From positions 124,001 to 188,000 of the forward strand of contig LLEY01000095.1 of assembly GCA_001414485.1 (NCBI GenBank): a DNA stretch of 64,000 nucleotides, given 5' to 3'. Shown piece after piece: positions 12,258-23,759 of this stretch; position 1 is the stretch's first letter; every line of letters begins with the position of its first letter. The DNA comes from Calycina herbarum (Eukaryota > Ascomycota > Leotiomycetes > Helotiales > Pezizellaceae). The notes under the pieces are model-generated. The model was not told the origin of the DNA. It saw only the letters and a program-made list of their open reading frames with translations, and made no database searches. Position numbers and translations under genes: made by a program.

Positions 12258-14174
12258 GTTTCTCTAATATCTAATTAGTAGTAGTGCTTAGTATATATCT
12301 AATCTAATGTGTAGTTATTTCTTATACTATCTCTAGAAACTATAATTCTCTTATAAATAGGAAATAATATTCTTCTGGTTCTAACTCTACTTATTTAACT
12401 ATGTCGAATTCCTATCGTTCCTAGAAAAGTATACTAAATAGTTTATATAAACTATACTTTCTGAATATTATCCTGTTATTTTTAATTAATATAACTATAA
12501 TATAACGACCGAATTCCTCTAGTACGTACTTCTTAGGTACTATTCTAAGGAAAGCTATCTTAATCCGTCCTTAGAATCTAGTTAGAACTTGCTATAACTA
12601 TAAGCTGGTTTCCTTATAAACGTTGTAGACTCTCTATACGTCTCCTACTTTAGAATAACTAGGTCTTTCAGCTTATTATTAACTATGCTCGAGTTCTTTT
12701 CTTTTAATAGTTTCTTTACTAGTAATTAAGCTAACTAAAGTTATTATTTTATAGTCTTCTCTTTTAATAGTATATATTGTTAAGAGAGTTAGATTAACTC
12801 TCTAAGTCGAATAAGAGCTCTAGAAGTCCGGTTTCTAGTTGTCTATATATACCTAGCGATTTCCTTACTTAAATGTTCTAGTAAATGCCTAGGTTTCTCT
12901 TATACTAGGACCTATATCTTAAACTTCTTCTTCTAAACTAGATAATAAGTCTGAAGACTCTAAAGAACTAGTTAAGAGTAGTGATTTATATTCCTCTTAA
13001 ATAGGCGACGTATTTTCTACTTTGGATTATAAATACTTAGCGTCTGCTGCTATGTCTAAAGCATCTATTATATTATAATATTCCTTAAGAAGTAGATTTC
13101 TATTATTATTAGTTTCTTAAATACCCTCTTTCTTACTTTCTTTAACTTATATCTTATATTCTCTAGCTTTAAGTTCTAAATCTATAAGTTTAATTTTATT
13201 AAGTAAAGCTACTTCTTTTTAGACTATAGTATTAGCTTGCTTTTTCTTTTCTATGTCTTTTTTCTTATTATACTCGTTTGCTCTATAGCTAGGTAGACTA
13301 TAGAAGTAATATAAATTCTACTTACGTCGGCGATTTCTTTCTTTCTAGGATAGTCCTCCGTTTTAGAAGTTCTCTTTCTTAGATTCCTTTTCTAGAACCT
13401 AAGATTTCTAAGTAGTATTGATTTCTATTAGATCTCTATAATCTTTTTATCTACTCTTTCTATATCGATAACTATAACTTCCTTTCTTTTCTAAATTCCT
13501 TTTATAGATATAATTATTAATTTTAATTATATTATTTATTAATTCGTTTAGCGTGTCTAGAAAATCTTCTTAAGTAAGTTTATTCTTAACGTTATTCTTA
13601 AGCCTATAATAGAATTGTTTATATAATACTTTATTATTCTATCCTATTTATATAGAGTATTATTAAAATTACAAGGTATATTTAGTAGCTAAACTCTTTT
13701 ATTTAAGTATATATAAAGCTCTAACTACCTTTTTCTTTATATTAATATTCTTAAAAGCCTAGTTGATTCTATTCTTAAAACTCTTAAACATTCTTAAATA
13801 AGTCTCTTGTCTTCTTAGATATCTAAAGAGAGACTTTTCCCTTAGTCGTTTTGTTTATCTAGTAGTCTTCTAAATATAGTTCTAACCAGTTATAAGCTGC
13901 CTCTTTAAGACGAGTAGACAACTATATAACCTAGTTAGTTTTATTTCTAAACTAAGTATAATAAAAGTTTAAGTAAAGAGAAGCTTTTATTAAGAACTTA
14001 GCTAGTTTCTTAGGCGAACTATTAAACGGCTTTAGAATCGGAAGTTTTACTTCCTTATAAAGAGTAGTAACTAGCGTAACTAGGGAGGCCGTAGCTGGTT
14101 TTAGTAGAGTGGTTTTTAGAGTAGAAGAGGTTACTAACATAGTAGCGATCTTACTTCTAAGCAGGTGCTTAAAG
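12258..14174 (-). pseudogene. Gypsy-B1 gag relic
   Basis: On the minus strand the N-terminal end (13952-14140) is still open. It reads as a Thr/Pro/Ala-rich leader followed by KPF-x-SP-x-KLAKFL-x-KASLYL, typical of fungal Gypsy Gag capsid starts. The frame then runs left through many stops towards a basic, zinc-knuckle-like region near 13250-13500. It adjoins the 5' LTR (14175-14600) and is cut from its pol by the Copia insertion. Confidence 0.75.
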
Positions 14175-14600
14175 TATAACGAAACTTAAACGAACTAAAC
14201 AAAGATAACTAAGTCTCGAAGGTTGGTATATAGGTAAGAAGTATAGATACGCCGAGTTGTTTACTTAGAAGTGAACTCGTTACTTATATCAAAGATATTA
14301 AATAAGATAATAAGATTAATAACTAAAGTTAAGTACGAAGCTTCTATCTAATAGCAGACGTGCTAGTCTTATATAGAGTCTTCGTATTCCCTGGCCGCTA
14401 TAGTCGACTCGTCGGCTATGTCGCTTACCTTCCTAGTCACGTGATTACAACCAACTTCCAACAGTGAGATCCTAGAATTCCTAAATATTCTTCTATATTA
14501 CAGATTCCCTCCTGTGTTACCTTTCATTTCCTAGACGTTGTGCCTTGTTCTGTTAGAACGCCGTCTAGACTACTTATTACGTAAAACGTGATTCGTGATA
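14175..14600 (-). repeat. Gypsy-B1 5' LTR
   Basis: 426 bp, partner of 1355-1780, followed directly by the AGAGG target duplication (14601-14605) where Gypsy-A1 resumes. Confidence 0.93.
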
Positions 14601-17600
14601 AGAGGTTCCGTAGTTGGTCTATAAACGCTTGCTACGTCGCTACGTCGCTTACTTAATTCCTCCCGTTTGTTAACACTAGTACTAGCTGTATAGTATTTCC
14701 TTGAATCATTCTGTCCGGAATCAATTATACTATTCTATAATTAAGACGTTTATCTCCCTCCTCTAGAAGGTCCTGGTCCCTCCTTATTAATATATCTAAT
14801 AGTCCTCCCTCTTTACCTAGGCGGTATTAGATTATTAAGTTAAACTTGCTAAGTATTAACTACTACCGCATTTGTCTTTTAGATAGTTTATAGACTGTTA
14901 TAAAGTACTTAAGATTCTTATAATCCGTAAGTACTATAAACTGTCTAACACTTTTTAACTCTGCTTCCTATTTCTTAAGACAACGAATAATAGCTAATAA
15001 CTCTTTATTATATATCGAGTAATTATATTCAATAGGTACGTGTTTCTTTAAGAAGAAGGCTATAGGCTATAAGACGCTATTCTTTACTTAAGAGAGCACG
15101 CCTCTTAAGTAATATCTAGAGAAGTCTATCTCTAGGACCGTCTTATAATCTAGGTTAAACTGAGCTAGTACTAGGGCCTCTATAAAGGCTTACTTTAACT
15201 GTTCAAAGGCTCTATTCGCTTCGTCTATCTATTAGAAGGATATATCCTTTTTAACAAGTCTATAAAGAGGAGCTATAATCTGTGAAAAGTTCTTAATAAA
15301 CCGTCGATAGAAATTCGCAAATCCTAGGAAGCTAAGGACGCCTTTTACTATTATTAGTGCTTTCTAATCTATAATAGCCTATATTTTAGCTAGGTCTATC
15401 TATAAACCTTTCTCTACTTCTATAATAAATCTAAGGTACTTTATAGACTATACTTTAAATTCGTACTTATTAATATTAAGCTATAGTCTAGTATCTTAAA
15501 GCCTTTGTATTACTTTATAAACATACTCGCGGTACTAGTTACAGGTGCTGTCTATAAAGACTAAGACATCGTTGATATATACTAAGACAAAGTCGTCTAA
15601 GAACTCTTAAAGCGTATGATTAATATACTACTAGAAAGTACTAGGAGTATTTATAAGTCTAAAAGAGGTAATAAGCTATTTAAAAAGCCTAAAGCGTGTC
15701 TAGAAAGCCGTTTTCTACTTATCTCCCTTCTTAATTCGTATCTTATAAAACATAGTAATAACATCTATTTTCGTAAACTACTTTGCTTTTCTAATCTAGT
15801 TAAGTATCTCTTAGATTAAGAGTAATAGATAGCAGTCCTTATAGGTTAACTTATTCAGTGCCTAGTAGTTATAATAGAACTGTAGGCTCTCTTCTAGCTT
15901 CTATACGAAGAGTACTAGCGTAGCTGTTAGAGAGTTACTTACTCGAATAAATTCCTTGTCTAGTAGCTCTGTTAGAGTTTTATAGAGTACTAACAGCTCG
16001 TCTTATAATATATTATAGAGTAGCCTCTATAGGACTGTCTCCTTAGATCCGCTGTCTGTCTATAAAAGCTTAATACTATGATTAATTCCTTATTAGTATA
16101 CTAGTAACTTATTTACTTCTTTTCTATTAAAAGCTAGGTAGAATTCTAGACTAATCTAGCTAGGTAGCTTTATCTATAAGTCTATATACTTCTTCTCTAC
16201 TAACGCTTTACTAATATCTATAAGGCTAGCTAAGAAAACTTATAGCTTATGTTTACGATCTATAAGAAAGTAGAAGACAGCCGCGCTTACTTACTTATAA
16301 GAGTAAGACTTTTCTAGCTTATTATAAACTTCTAACCTAGAGTCTTAGAAGAGTAAGCATCCCTTAACAGCGTTAAGTAAAGCTTACTCTTTCCTTAACT
16401 AAGATTTTCCTAGAATCATTTTATAGCTCTTAATCTTAGAGACTATATAAGTATAAACCCGTTTCTACTAGTAGCTTCTAATATCTATACTAAAAGATAC
16501 TACTTAGGATATAGTATTCTCTAATACTCCTTCTACTAACTATAAATGCCTTAGTATGATTTATACGTAAGAGAGCTAATAATAATAGATAAAATAGTCT
16601 AAAACAATTCTATAGACTAAATACCCTAAATCTACTAAGGCTTATAAAGTAGCTACCCTATTTACTAAAGCCGATATAAGAAGAGGTTTTTCGTCTATAT
16701 ATTTCTACTTAAAATGTCTTTAAGTGTCTATTACTAACAACTCTCTTCGTCGCCTCTACCTACGCTTTCTAATAGGAGCTACTAGTTTTCCGAATCTAAG
16801 GAGATATTACTATCTTCTTCTTCTAATTCTAGCGCTACCTCCTTAACCTCTGCCTTCTGTTTATAGACCGAATCCGCTATTATAGGTTGCCTTAGTAGTC
16901 TATATAGACATTCTTAAACAAAATAACTAGTAGCTCTATAGCGAAGACAGCGACTAGTATAAGCACGGTTGCTTCGTTCTTCCTAGGACATCTATTTAGC
17001 ACGCTTAATACTAGTTATTAAGACTTTAGCAGGTGCCGGTTCCTAATCTATGCCCTCTACGGATGCCTTATAGAGGACTTTCGGTCCGTTAGCGATATTA
17101 CCGCTCGTTACCTACTATATAGTATCCGTCGAGCGTTTCTAAGAGGTCTGTGGTGTTTCTAGGAGAGTCTAGGCTCTGGATCTTAATATTTAAGCTTTAT
17201 AAGCTCTTAAGCGGTCGTCTGTTTCTTTAATAATAGAGTAGTAAGACTCGAAGTTAGGTTAAGAAGGTACTATAATCATCGCTTTAACTAACTCGTTACT
17301 AAGGATTCGGTTAAGAGACACCTTCTTTATATCGTCTAGCTAAGATCCTCCTCTAGACTCTATAAGTAAGGCTTGCTATTCTATAAAGACCTCTAGGAAT
17401 AGTCTTAAGCTCTAGTAGAAGGATTCTAGCTTTCGTTATACTCTTTCCTTAGCTTATAGGTCTCTAAACATAAACTCTACTTAATCTAAGAAATTACTAC
17501 TATTAGCTAGCTCTAGCTTGCCCTGTTCCCGTACTTATACTTCTATTCTATAGAGCGCCTTGCCTTATAAGGATCTATTAAGTACTTAAAACTTAACGTA

Positions 17601-17930
17601 TTTAGTATATCTATAGTAGTCGACTTCGATTTTAGCTCGTACTTGTTATAACTAAGCTTCTAGCTTGTCTAAGTCTCTATAGAATTCTAGTAGTAGAGGA
17701 AGAGATTTCCTAGGTTTATTATTATTATAGACTATCTGTAAGCGAGCTTCCTTATCCTTCTTTTACTTGTTTATAATCCGTAGACGATCGTTCTCTTAGG
17801 CAGATATTAACTGATTCTACTACTCTTAAACATACTATAGAAACTAGGCGAGTAGCTGATTCGGTATACCGCCTTCTTATAGTTCTTCTATTGTTCGTAA
17901 GTTCTGTAAATGCCGTGAAATAGCCTATAA

Positions 17931-18133
17931 GTTCTAGTATTACTATAAAGGCCTGATATGTTCTAGTATTACTAAAATAGCCCGATGTGTTCTAGTGCTA
18001 CTATAAAGGCCTGATATATTCCAGTGTTGCTAAAATAGCTCGATATATTCTAATATTACTATAAAGGCCCGTTATATTCCAGTGTTATTAAAATAGCCTA
18101 ATATGTTCCAGTGTTACTATAAAGGCCCGTTGT
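17931..18133 (-). repeat. 29-bp minisatellite in the Gypsy-A1 leader, 7 units
   Basis: Seven head-to-tail units of 29 bp. Each starts GTTCTAGT/GTTCCAGT and alternates between a core with ACTATAAAGGCC and one with ACTAAAATAGCC. It lies between gag and the 5' LTR, so in the untranslated leader. The same array occurs in A2 (42779-42964). Confidence 0.9.
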
Positions 18134-18150
18134 TTTTGAATCGAATCTAA

Positions 18151-18390
18151 TATTAGAGCTTGTAGTAAGTGCTAATGAATTGAACTATAGAGGCTGTCTA
18201 TATATAAGAAGATTCGATTCCTTTCTAAGCTAGAGTTCTTACTAACTTATATACTTAGTTAGCTCTTTCTAGAGGGTTCTACTAAGGGTACTCTCGAAGG
18301 TTCTGTTACGTCTATACGTTGCTAAGCGAGGTCACGTGAATGCGTCGCTAGAGTACTCCGAGACTTATTCTACGAGTGTAACTCTTGATA
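18151..18390 (-). repeat. Gypsy-A1 5' LTR
   Basis: 240 bp, matching 42981-43222 and the two half LTRs 28768-28923 and 37277-37363. Its plus-strand start is TATTAGAG (TGTTAGAG in the 28768 copy) and its end is CTTGATA. Confidence 0.88.
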
Positions 18391-18744
18391 ATATAGAGGT
18401 ATTTAGAGATTCTAGGATCTTACTATTAGAGACACGTTAGAAGTTACGTAATATAAGAGATTACCTAGGTCGACTAGCGAACTAGGTAATCTAGTCGACT
18501 AGAATAACAGGCGATTCTGTCTACTTAGAAAGGACGAAGGTTCTATATAAGACTAGTATATCTGCTATTAAATAGAAGCTTCGTACTTAACTTTAGTTAT
18601 TAATCTTATTATCTTATTTAATATCTTTAATATAAGTAACGAGTTTACTTCTAAGTAAACGATCTAGTATATCTATACTTCTTTCTTATATACTAACCTT
18701 CGAGACTTAGTTACCTTTATTTAGTTTATTTAAGTTTCGTTATA
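18391..18744 (+). repeat. Gypsy-B-like LTR fragment
   Basis: Matches roughly the last 350 bp of the Gypsy-B LTR in the orientation of 43330-43779, ending TTTCGTTATA. Gypsy-A1 therefore appears to be inserted inside an older, diverged Gypsy-B-type LTR. Confidence 0.75.
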
Positions 18745-19076
18745 GCTTCTAGCTCTTTATAACTCGTACGAGATTTCAGCTTCTTATAGCTTATACTTAC
18801 TTAGTAACCTCTTCTCTCTAGGTATATAACTCGGGTTATCTTCGTAGATAGAACTATAGCTTTAAATTCTCGTATTTATATATATATACTCTTATACTTT
18901 TGTCTTTAGTTATAGTTCGTAATAATAGTATTATAAGCTATAGTTTTTATAAGTATATTATACTAACTTAGAGTATAAAGAATATAAAACAACTATAATA
19001 AGTCTTATATAACGTGGTTTATTAGTACCTTACGTATATTAGTACTCTATGTACTTTTCCTCTACCTTATTACTCT
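18745..19076. other. AT-rich spacer with a Gypsy-C LTR fragment
   Basis: About 18845-18924 resembles the last 80 bp of the Gypsy-C LTR, from the AGAACT-TAGCTTTAAATTCTCG block to the terminal GTAATA. No gene is visible in the rest. Confidence 0.55.
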
Positions 19077-19582
19077 ATTACACGGTGTAACGGTTAGGAG
19101 GGTGCTGTTTTCGGCGGGGTTAGACCGCTGCTTTGAGGGGTCTGCTAACCAGTTTTCGGATAATCCCGTACCCTCCGCCCTTTAATATGACCACCGGGCA
19201 CCGTGCACCTATTGGTTGCTACGTACCCCTCGTCCTCGACCGACCCGACCTGGTGGGCCCTCTCTTCATATTCTCATAGCCATCACAGTCGTCACCCCCG
19301 CTTGACTACAGAGCCAGAAGAAGCTCCCTCCTAAACAGCCCTCGCCATGTTAACCAAGTTCATTCTCAGGATGCCTATAAGAACAGCCATCGCCCCTCGC
19401 CAATTCCCTCTTCTGCTCATCACTCCTCTGTCGAGGTTTCTTGCTTCCTTAACCACCTTTCTATCTTCCACCCCCTCTCCTCGCCCTCCTTAGTCGATCG
19501 CTGCCAATCGTCACATCTTTCGACATGTCACCGACCATATTCTCGCCCATCGCATATCTCGTTTATCGTGCCTTGTCTCTTA
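19077..19582 (+). promoter_or_regulatory. GC-rich unmutated 5' region upstream of the DUF3435 gene
   Basis: A sharp change to normal composition (CpA and TpG present, many C runs) begins close to 19080. The near-palindrome TTACACGGTGTAA (about 19078-19090) sits at the edge and fits the pattern TTAC-N7-A, which I recall being reported for Starship target sites. Just inside are dyads: GGTTAGAC about 19118 with GTCTGCTAACC about 19140, and TAGGAGGG with CCCTCC. The rest is pyrimidine-rich and plausibly promoter plus 5' UTR, running to the likely ATG at 19583. Functional roles are inference. Confidence 0.5.
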
Positions 19583-22026
19583 ATGCCCTAGCCATACCAC
19601 GAGAATGGTTTCCTGACCCGCGACGATGAGACGGACAGCATAGCGGATACTGAGACAGATAGCTTGTTCGATAGCTGCGATGATAAGACTAGCGCCACGA
19701 ACAATTGCAACATAACTAGTGGGGTAGATGAGCCGGACAGCGACACTGAAGATAACGATGCTTCGCTTTTCGAAGACGAAGTCCGGCACCCTCCCGAATA
19801 CTACCTTGCTACGGCAGCAAAGCTCGATATACGGCGTCTCCGGTCACGTCGGTACAGTCCTAAGACCCAAGATCGGCTTGACTAGGTAAAGGAACACTAC
19901 GATTAGTATAAATAAGATATAGATCAATTTTAGGGGACTTGTACTAACCTTACTCTATCTGTAGGTACTGTGCTTTTATTAGGAAAGATCTAGTTTAATA
20001 CTTTAATAAAGTCTTAGCCGAATTCCTTTATAACTTCTTAAGCTGGGTTTACAACCAACGACGGGGGAAGAGCAGACGGAGGCGACCTAGAATTAAATAT
20101 ATAAGCTCTCTAGAAACATTCTAGAAATAGTACCAGCTAGTATATAAGTGCGAGACTAGTCGAAAGATTGATAATATAGTCTAACGACAGAGTTAAGATA
20201 TAAGTATATCTTTAAATTTCCTTCTAATTATCTAGTATCTAATACTAACGTGATCCTTAGGTTATTAGAGTTATAGCTAAGGAAAAGAAGCTAATTAATA
20301 CAAAGCGAGAGAGTGCTACGATATATGTCGAAGATCTGGCCGAGTTTGCTTATATACTTCTTACTATAACAGAGATAACTTTCGAGATCGGCTAGCTTCG
20401 TATTTAACTGATTCTCTTCTGCTAGCTCGTAGGAATAACTAGGAATCGACTAGAGGCGCTTGTGAATCTTCGTTTTCGACATTTTAAATTTAATCTAATC
20501 CGAGACCTGAATAGAAGCCGTCCTCGACTCTTTATTAAGCTAATAGCCGAGTATACGAAGAGCTATCTTAGCTCGAAAGATACGTATATATTATTTACTT
20601 CTACCTTTGCTTTACTCTACTAACTAACTCTTAAGTAATACCTTCCTAATCCTAGAGATTATCTTCGACCTAACTCTAGTACTTAGGTTTTATGTCTTCC
20701 TTCTCGGTATACTATTCAAGGTCTAAGTCTTTAAGTCCCCGAGTATTACTTCTCTAGAGAAGCTATATAGCCTCGAGGTTCTAGATAGACTAAATAAGCA
20801 AGTATTACCGTTGAAGAAGAAGCTGGATAATAATTTCATCTTCTATTAGACTGTCTATAAAGCCTATAGCGTCTGTATTACTTATAAAGTATAGCTTACG
20901 TTAGATTTAGTACGCTACTGAATAAAGATAAGTAGTTAGATTACCGGCTTTACTACTGTAACAGAGCTTTATAAACTCTATAATAGAGCTACAAAGGCCT
21001 TAAACGAGAGCTATAAGTGCTAATACTTCTATATTATAGTTTTTATACTAATATAGTATAGGTCTTATAGCGGATATTAGCGAGTCTCTATAGAACCTAA
21101 TTCTATAATATTCTAGTATTAATACTTTTCTTAAACACTATCTTAATTAAAGGATTACTACGGATATTACTAAGATTTACTATAGTATAAAGCTAGAGAA
21201 GGATTTAATAAGATTCGTATATTTAATAAGCTAGTTAATTAATCCCCGCCGTCTATAGAAGTTAACTATAAAGTAGTCTATATCTGTTAATCGTCTACTA
21301 TATATTATTAAATTAGTTAAGTAAGCGAAGGTATTTATAGAAGCTTTACTAGATAGTTAGAGTAAGAAGAAGTACTAGAAAGCCTATCGACGTATTATAA
21401 ACGAGAAACAGCGGTAGTAGAGGAAGTTACTTATCTAGATTATAGACTAATTTAAGAAGGAGCAGCCTATAATCGATAGCGAGCGACAGTTGTTAGAAAA
21501 GGTAGTCTACGAGGAGACTCGAGAGGTATTATAGCGGTTAGATTAAATAACACTAGAACAGCTTCTTCTGATAGACTCTATATTAACTCTGCCTAAGACG
21601 TCGCTAGAAAAAGAATATTAACAGAGAATCACAGCTATTAATACTATAACTATATACTATAGCGTAGAGGAAGAGACACTCTGCCGTCGTATTTAAGTAG
21701 GTTAATCTATAAACGATATAACTATTAAACCTGAAAAAGTAATAGTATTAGCGTCGGATAGTATATTATATAAGGCGGTATTATCGATTAAGACAGATAA
21801 GAGACTAACTATATATTTCTTATACGTTGGAAATCCGAATCTAATAATACGTAAGAGGGTTATATTATATATAAACTCTAGTTCTTTAAGTAGGCACTTT
21901 CTAAGAAAGCACGTTAAGAAGCTAGAAAAAGGTAATTATATTAAATATCGGGTTTATAATATCAGCGTTAAAGATTAAATCGCTTTACTTATTTATACTA
22001 AGAAGTCTTATAGAACTATCTTATAA
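19583..22026 (+). pseudogene. DUF3435 tyrosine recombinase (Starship captain-like), RIP-decayed
   Basis: Family members are YR site-specific recombinases that move Starship elements. The likely start is ATG at 19583; codon 3 is TAG where CAG is expected. The N-terminal 100 codons are almost intact: an acidic Asp/Glu/Ser/Thr stretch, then HPPEYYLA, LDIRRLRSRRYSPKTQDRLD at 19790-19880. From 19886 on the frame is riddled with TAG/TAA. The core remains readable. ATIYVEDLAEFAYILLT lies near 20320-20370. The Arg-containing box GITRNRLEALVNLRFRH lies near 20425-20480. A TFLKHYL segment, expected to hold the nucleophile Tyr, lies near 21123-21145. A basic INEKQRQQRKLL stretch lies near 21400. The tail RHFLRKHVKK (21895-21925) looks like a former C2H2 finger whose Cys became Tyr. 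Introns or small frameshifts at 19890-20260 are unresolved. Confidence 0.8.
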
Positions 22027-23750
22027 GGTCTAGCTAAGAGATTAATTAGACCTACGTAATAACCTTCGCGATCTTACTTCTCTATATTAATAATATATAA
22101 ATAGTATTATTTATATCTCTAAGCTAGCTGCTTCTAGTGCTCTAATAGAAGAAATCTAAGCCGCTAATATAAATACTCTAGATAAATTATATATAATAGA
22201 GTAGAATAGTAAATTAATAGTTCGGAATTAGTTCCGAAGTTAGAGTTCAGTCGGTTAGAGCTTAGCTCTAAGCTTTGTCTACTTTCTTATACCTAAATAG
22301 TTCTACTACGTCTAAACTCTTCTCTTCTTATAGTTAATCTAAAACAACTCTAATATTATACTCTATATCTATTAGTATAACTTTTAGTTATAAATTAATA
22401 GTATAAAGAATAATAAAAGGTTAATATAAAAAGAGTAGTTTATTTATACGTGTCTATCTAATTATACTATCTACGGTACTTAAAATAGATATGTTTTTAG
22501 GTTACGTATATTAGCTCGACGTATTTACTCCTTAATTATTCTAATAATATTAGACTAATAGATTATAAATATTAAATAAGTAATTATTAGCTAAGATAAA
22601 ATAATAATTAGTAAAGAAAGAATATTAAGAATTTCTATAAAATAGATTCCTTATTCGATAGTATTATACTTAACCTAATACCGAAGTCGATTATTCTTTT
22701 TCTTTAGAAAACAGTTAAGATAATAACTTTCTTTAAGAGATAGATAGTAATTAGCTTATATATTATATATTTATTACTAACTAGAGAGTTTATATTAGAA
22801 GTTAAGAACTTATATTATATAGATAGTATTAAGATAAGGTAATTACTAGATCTGAAAAGTATAAAGTTACTCGGTAAAACTTAAAATAATATAATATTAG
22901 TAATACTATATAGAGCTAACCCTAGTACTTACTTACCTAGATAAAGTGTAAATAGCTAAGCTTTTTATAGTAAGCGTTTTCGAGAGATATTAAAGAGCGA
23001 AGGCTTTTATATCGGTTTTTAAGATACTTGAATAATTACTAGTCTAATTATATTTAATATAGATCGATATATTCGAAAGTAGGATACTCGTTGCTATTAA
23101 GATAAAATAGAAGCTATAATTTATTTTAAATAAATTATTTAATATCTGAGGTAATATCTATACTATTCTTATTCTACTAATAACTTCTAGATTCGGGGAA
23201 AATTAGCTACTCTCTACTAGATATCAACTGTTTAAAGTATTATAAAATATCGATAAAAAGGTTTTTATAAGATAATAAAGATATATTTAAGAATCCTTTA
23301 GCGTAGCTAGTTATATTAGTATATATAACAGTGTTAGTAGCTTAGAGGTTATAAGTAAGAGATATAATAGAACTAGGTTAAAGTTGAATAAAATTATTAT
23401 ACGACGTCTATCTATATTACTATTATCTACTATAGTTAATATTAACTTTAGTTATAATATAATAGATAGTTAGAGAATTATACTAATCTACTTAAGTCGA
23501 ATTATACCTAGTACTAGTAAGTAATAGCTAAAATATATATTAATATATAGTTGAAATCAATATACTAGTCTTTCTATTAATATCTAATAATAACGCCTAG
23601 ATAAATAAGTATTACTTTATAAGATAAAAGTATCTAATAGAATTTAAATACTAGGATAGTAATACTAAACTGAAGATTTCGAGTGATTTAGAGAGATTTA
23701 GCCTTGTTTAGAGTATACTAATATAAAGTTCTAGTTAAATATATAAGGTC
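22027..23750. other. AT-rich stretch, no gene recognised
   Basis: Heavily mutated DNA with no open frame of note. A small inverted repeat (TTAGAGCTTAGCTCTAA region, about 22253-22272) is visible. Minus-strand translation around 22850-23500 gives fragments that could belong to the NLR/ankyrin relic to the right, but nothing diagnostic. Confidence 0.4.
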
Positions 23751-23759
23751 TTTGAAGAT

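Larger units (their letters stand above)
1355..14600 (-). mobile_element. Gypsy-B1 LTR retrotransposon, nested in A1
   Basis: The two 426-bp direct LTRs (1355-1780 and 14175-14600) start TGTAAC/TATAAC and end GTGATA on the plus strand. AGAGG flanks the element at 1350-1354 and 14601-14605, a perfect 5-bp target-site duplication inside A1. Coding order on the minus strand is gag (right), protease, RT, integrase (left), so this is Ty3/Gypsy. The purine-rich tract AAGAAGGGGATAG (minus strand) abuts the 3' LTR at 1781. The body is split by a Copia element at 5941-12257. All frames are destroyed by C-to-T and G-to-A changes. Confidence 0.93.
14606..18390 (-). mobile_element. Gypsy-A1 retrotransposon, 5' part (gag-RT) with 5' LTR
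   Basis: This is the continuation of 1-1354 after removal of B1. It aligns with 38855-43222 of copy A2 except that it lacks A2's 593-bp TRIM insertion. RNase H and RT lie at about 14650-16100 on the minus strand. The RT active site near 15570-15580 reads YIND in place of YIDD, a G-to-A lesion. Gag lies at about 16700-17900. The 5' LTR is 18151-18390. Plus-strand open frames such as 15616-15819 are antisense to RT. Confidence 0.9.

Noticed and set aside
15616..15819. Plus-strand open frame, also at 40464-40667 in the second copy
   Set aside because: It is the antisense of the Gypsy-A RT active-site region and recurs only because the elements are copies.
17931..18133. Regular 29-bp repeats as a possible CRISPR array
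   Set aside because: The units are directly adjacent with no spacers and lie in a eukaryotic retrotransposon leader.
22450..23700. Mitochondrial origin suggested by very high AT
   Set aside because: Flanking nuclear transposons and the CpA-specific mutation pattern explain the AT content; no mitochondrial gene, tRNA or rRNA is seen.
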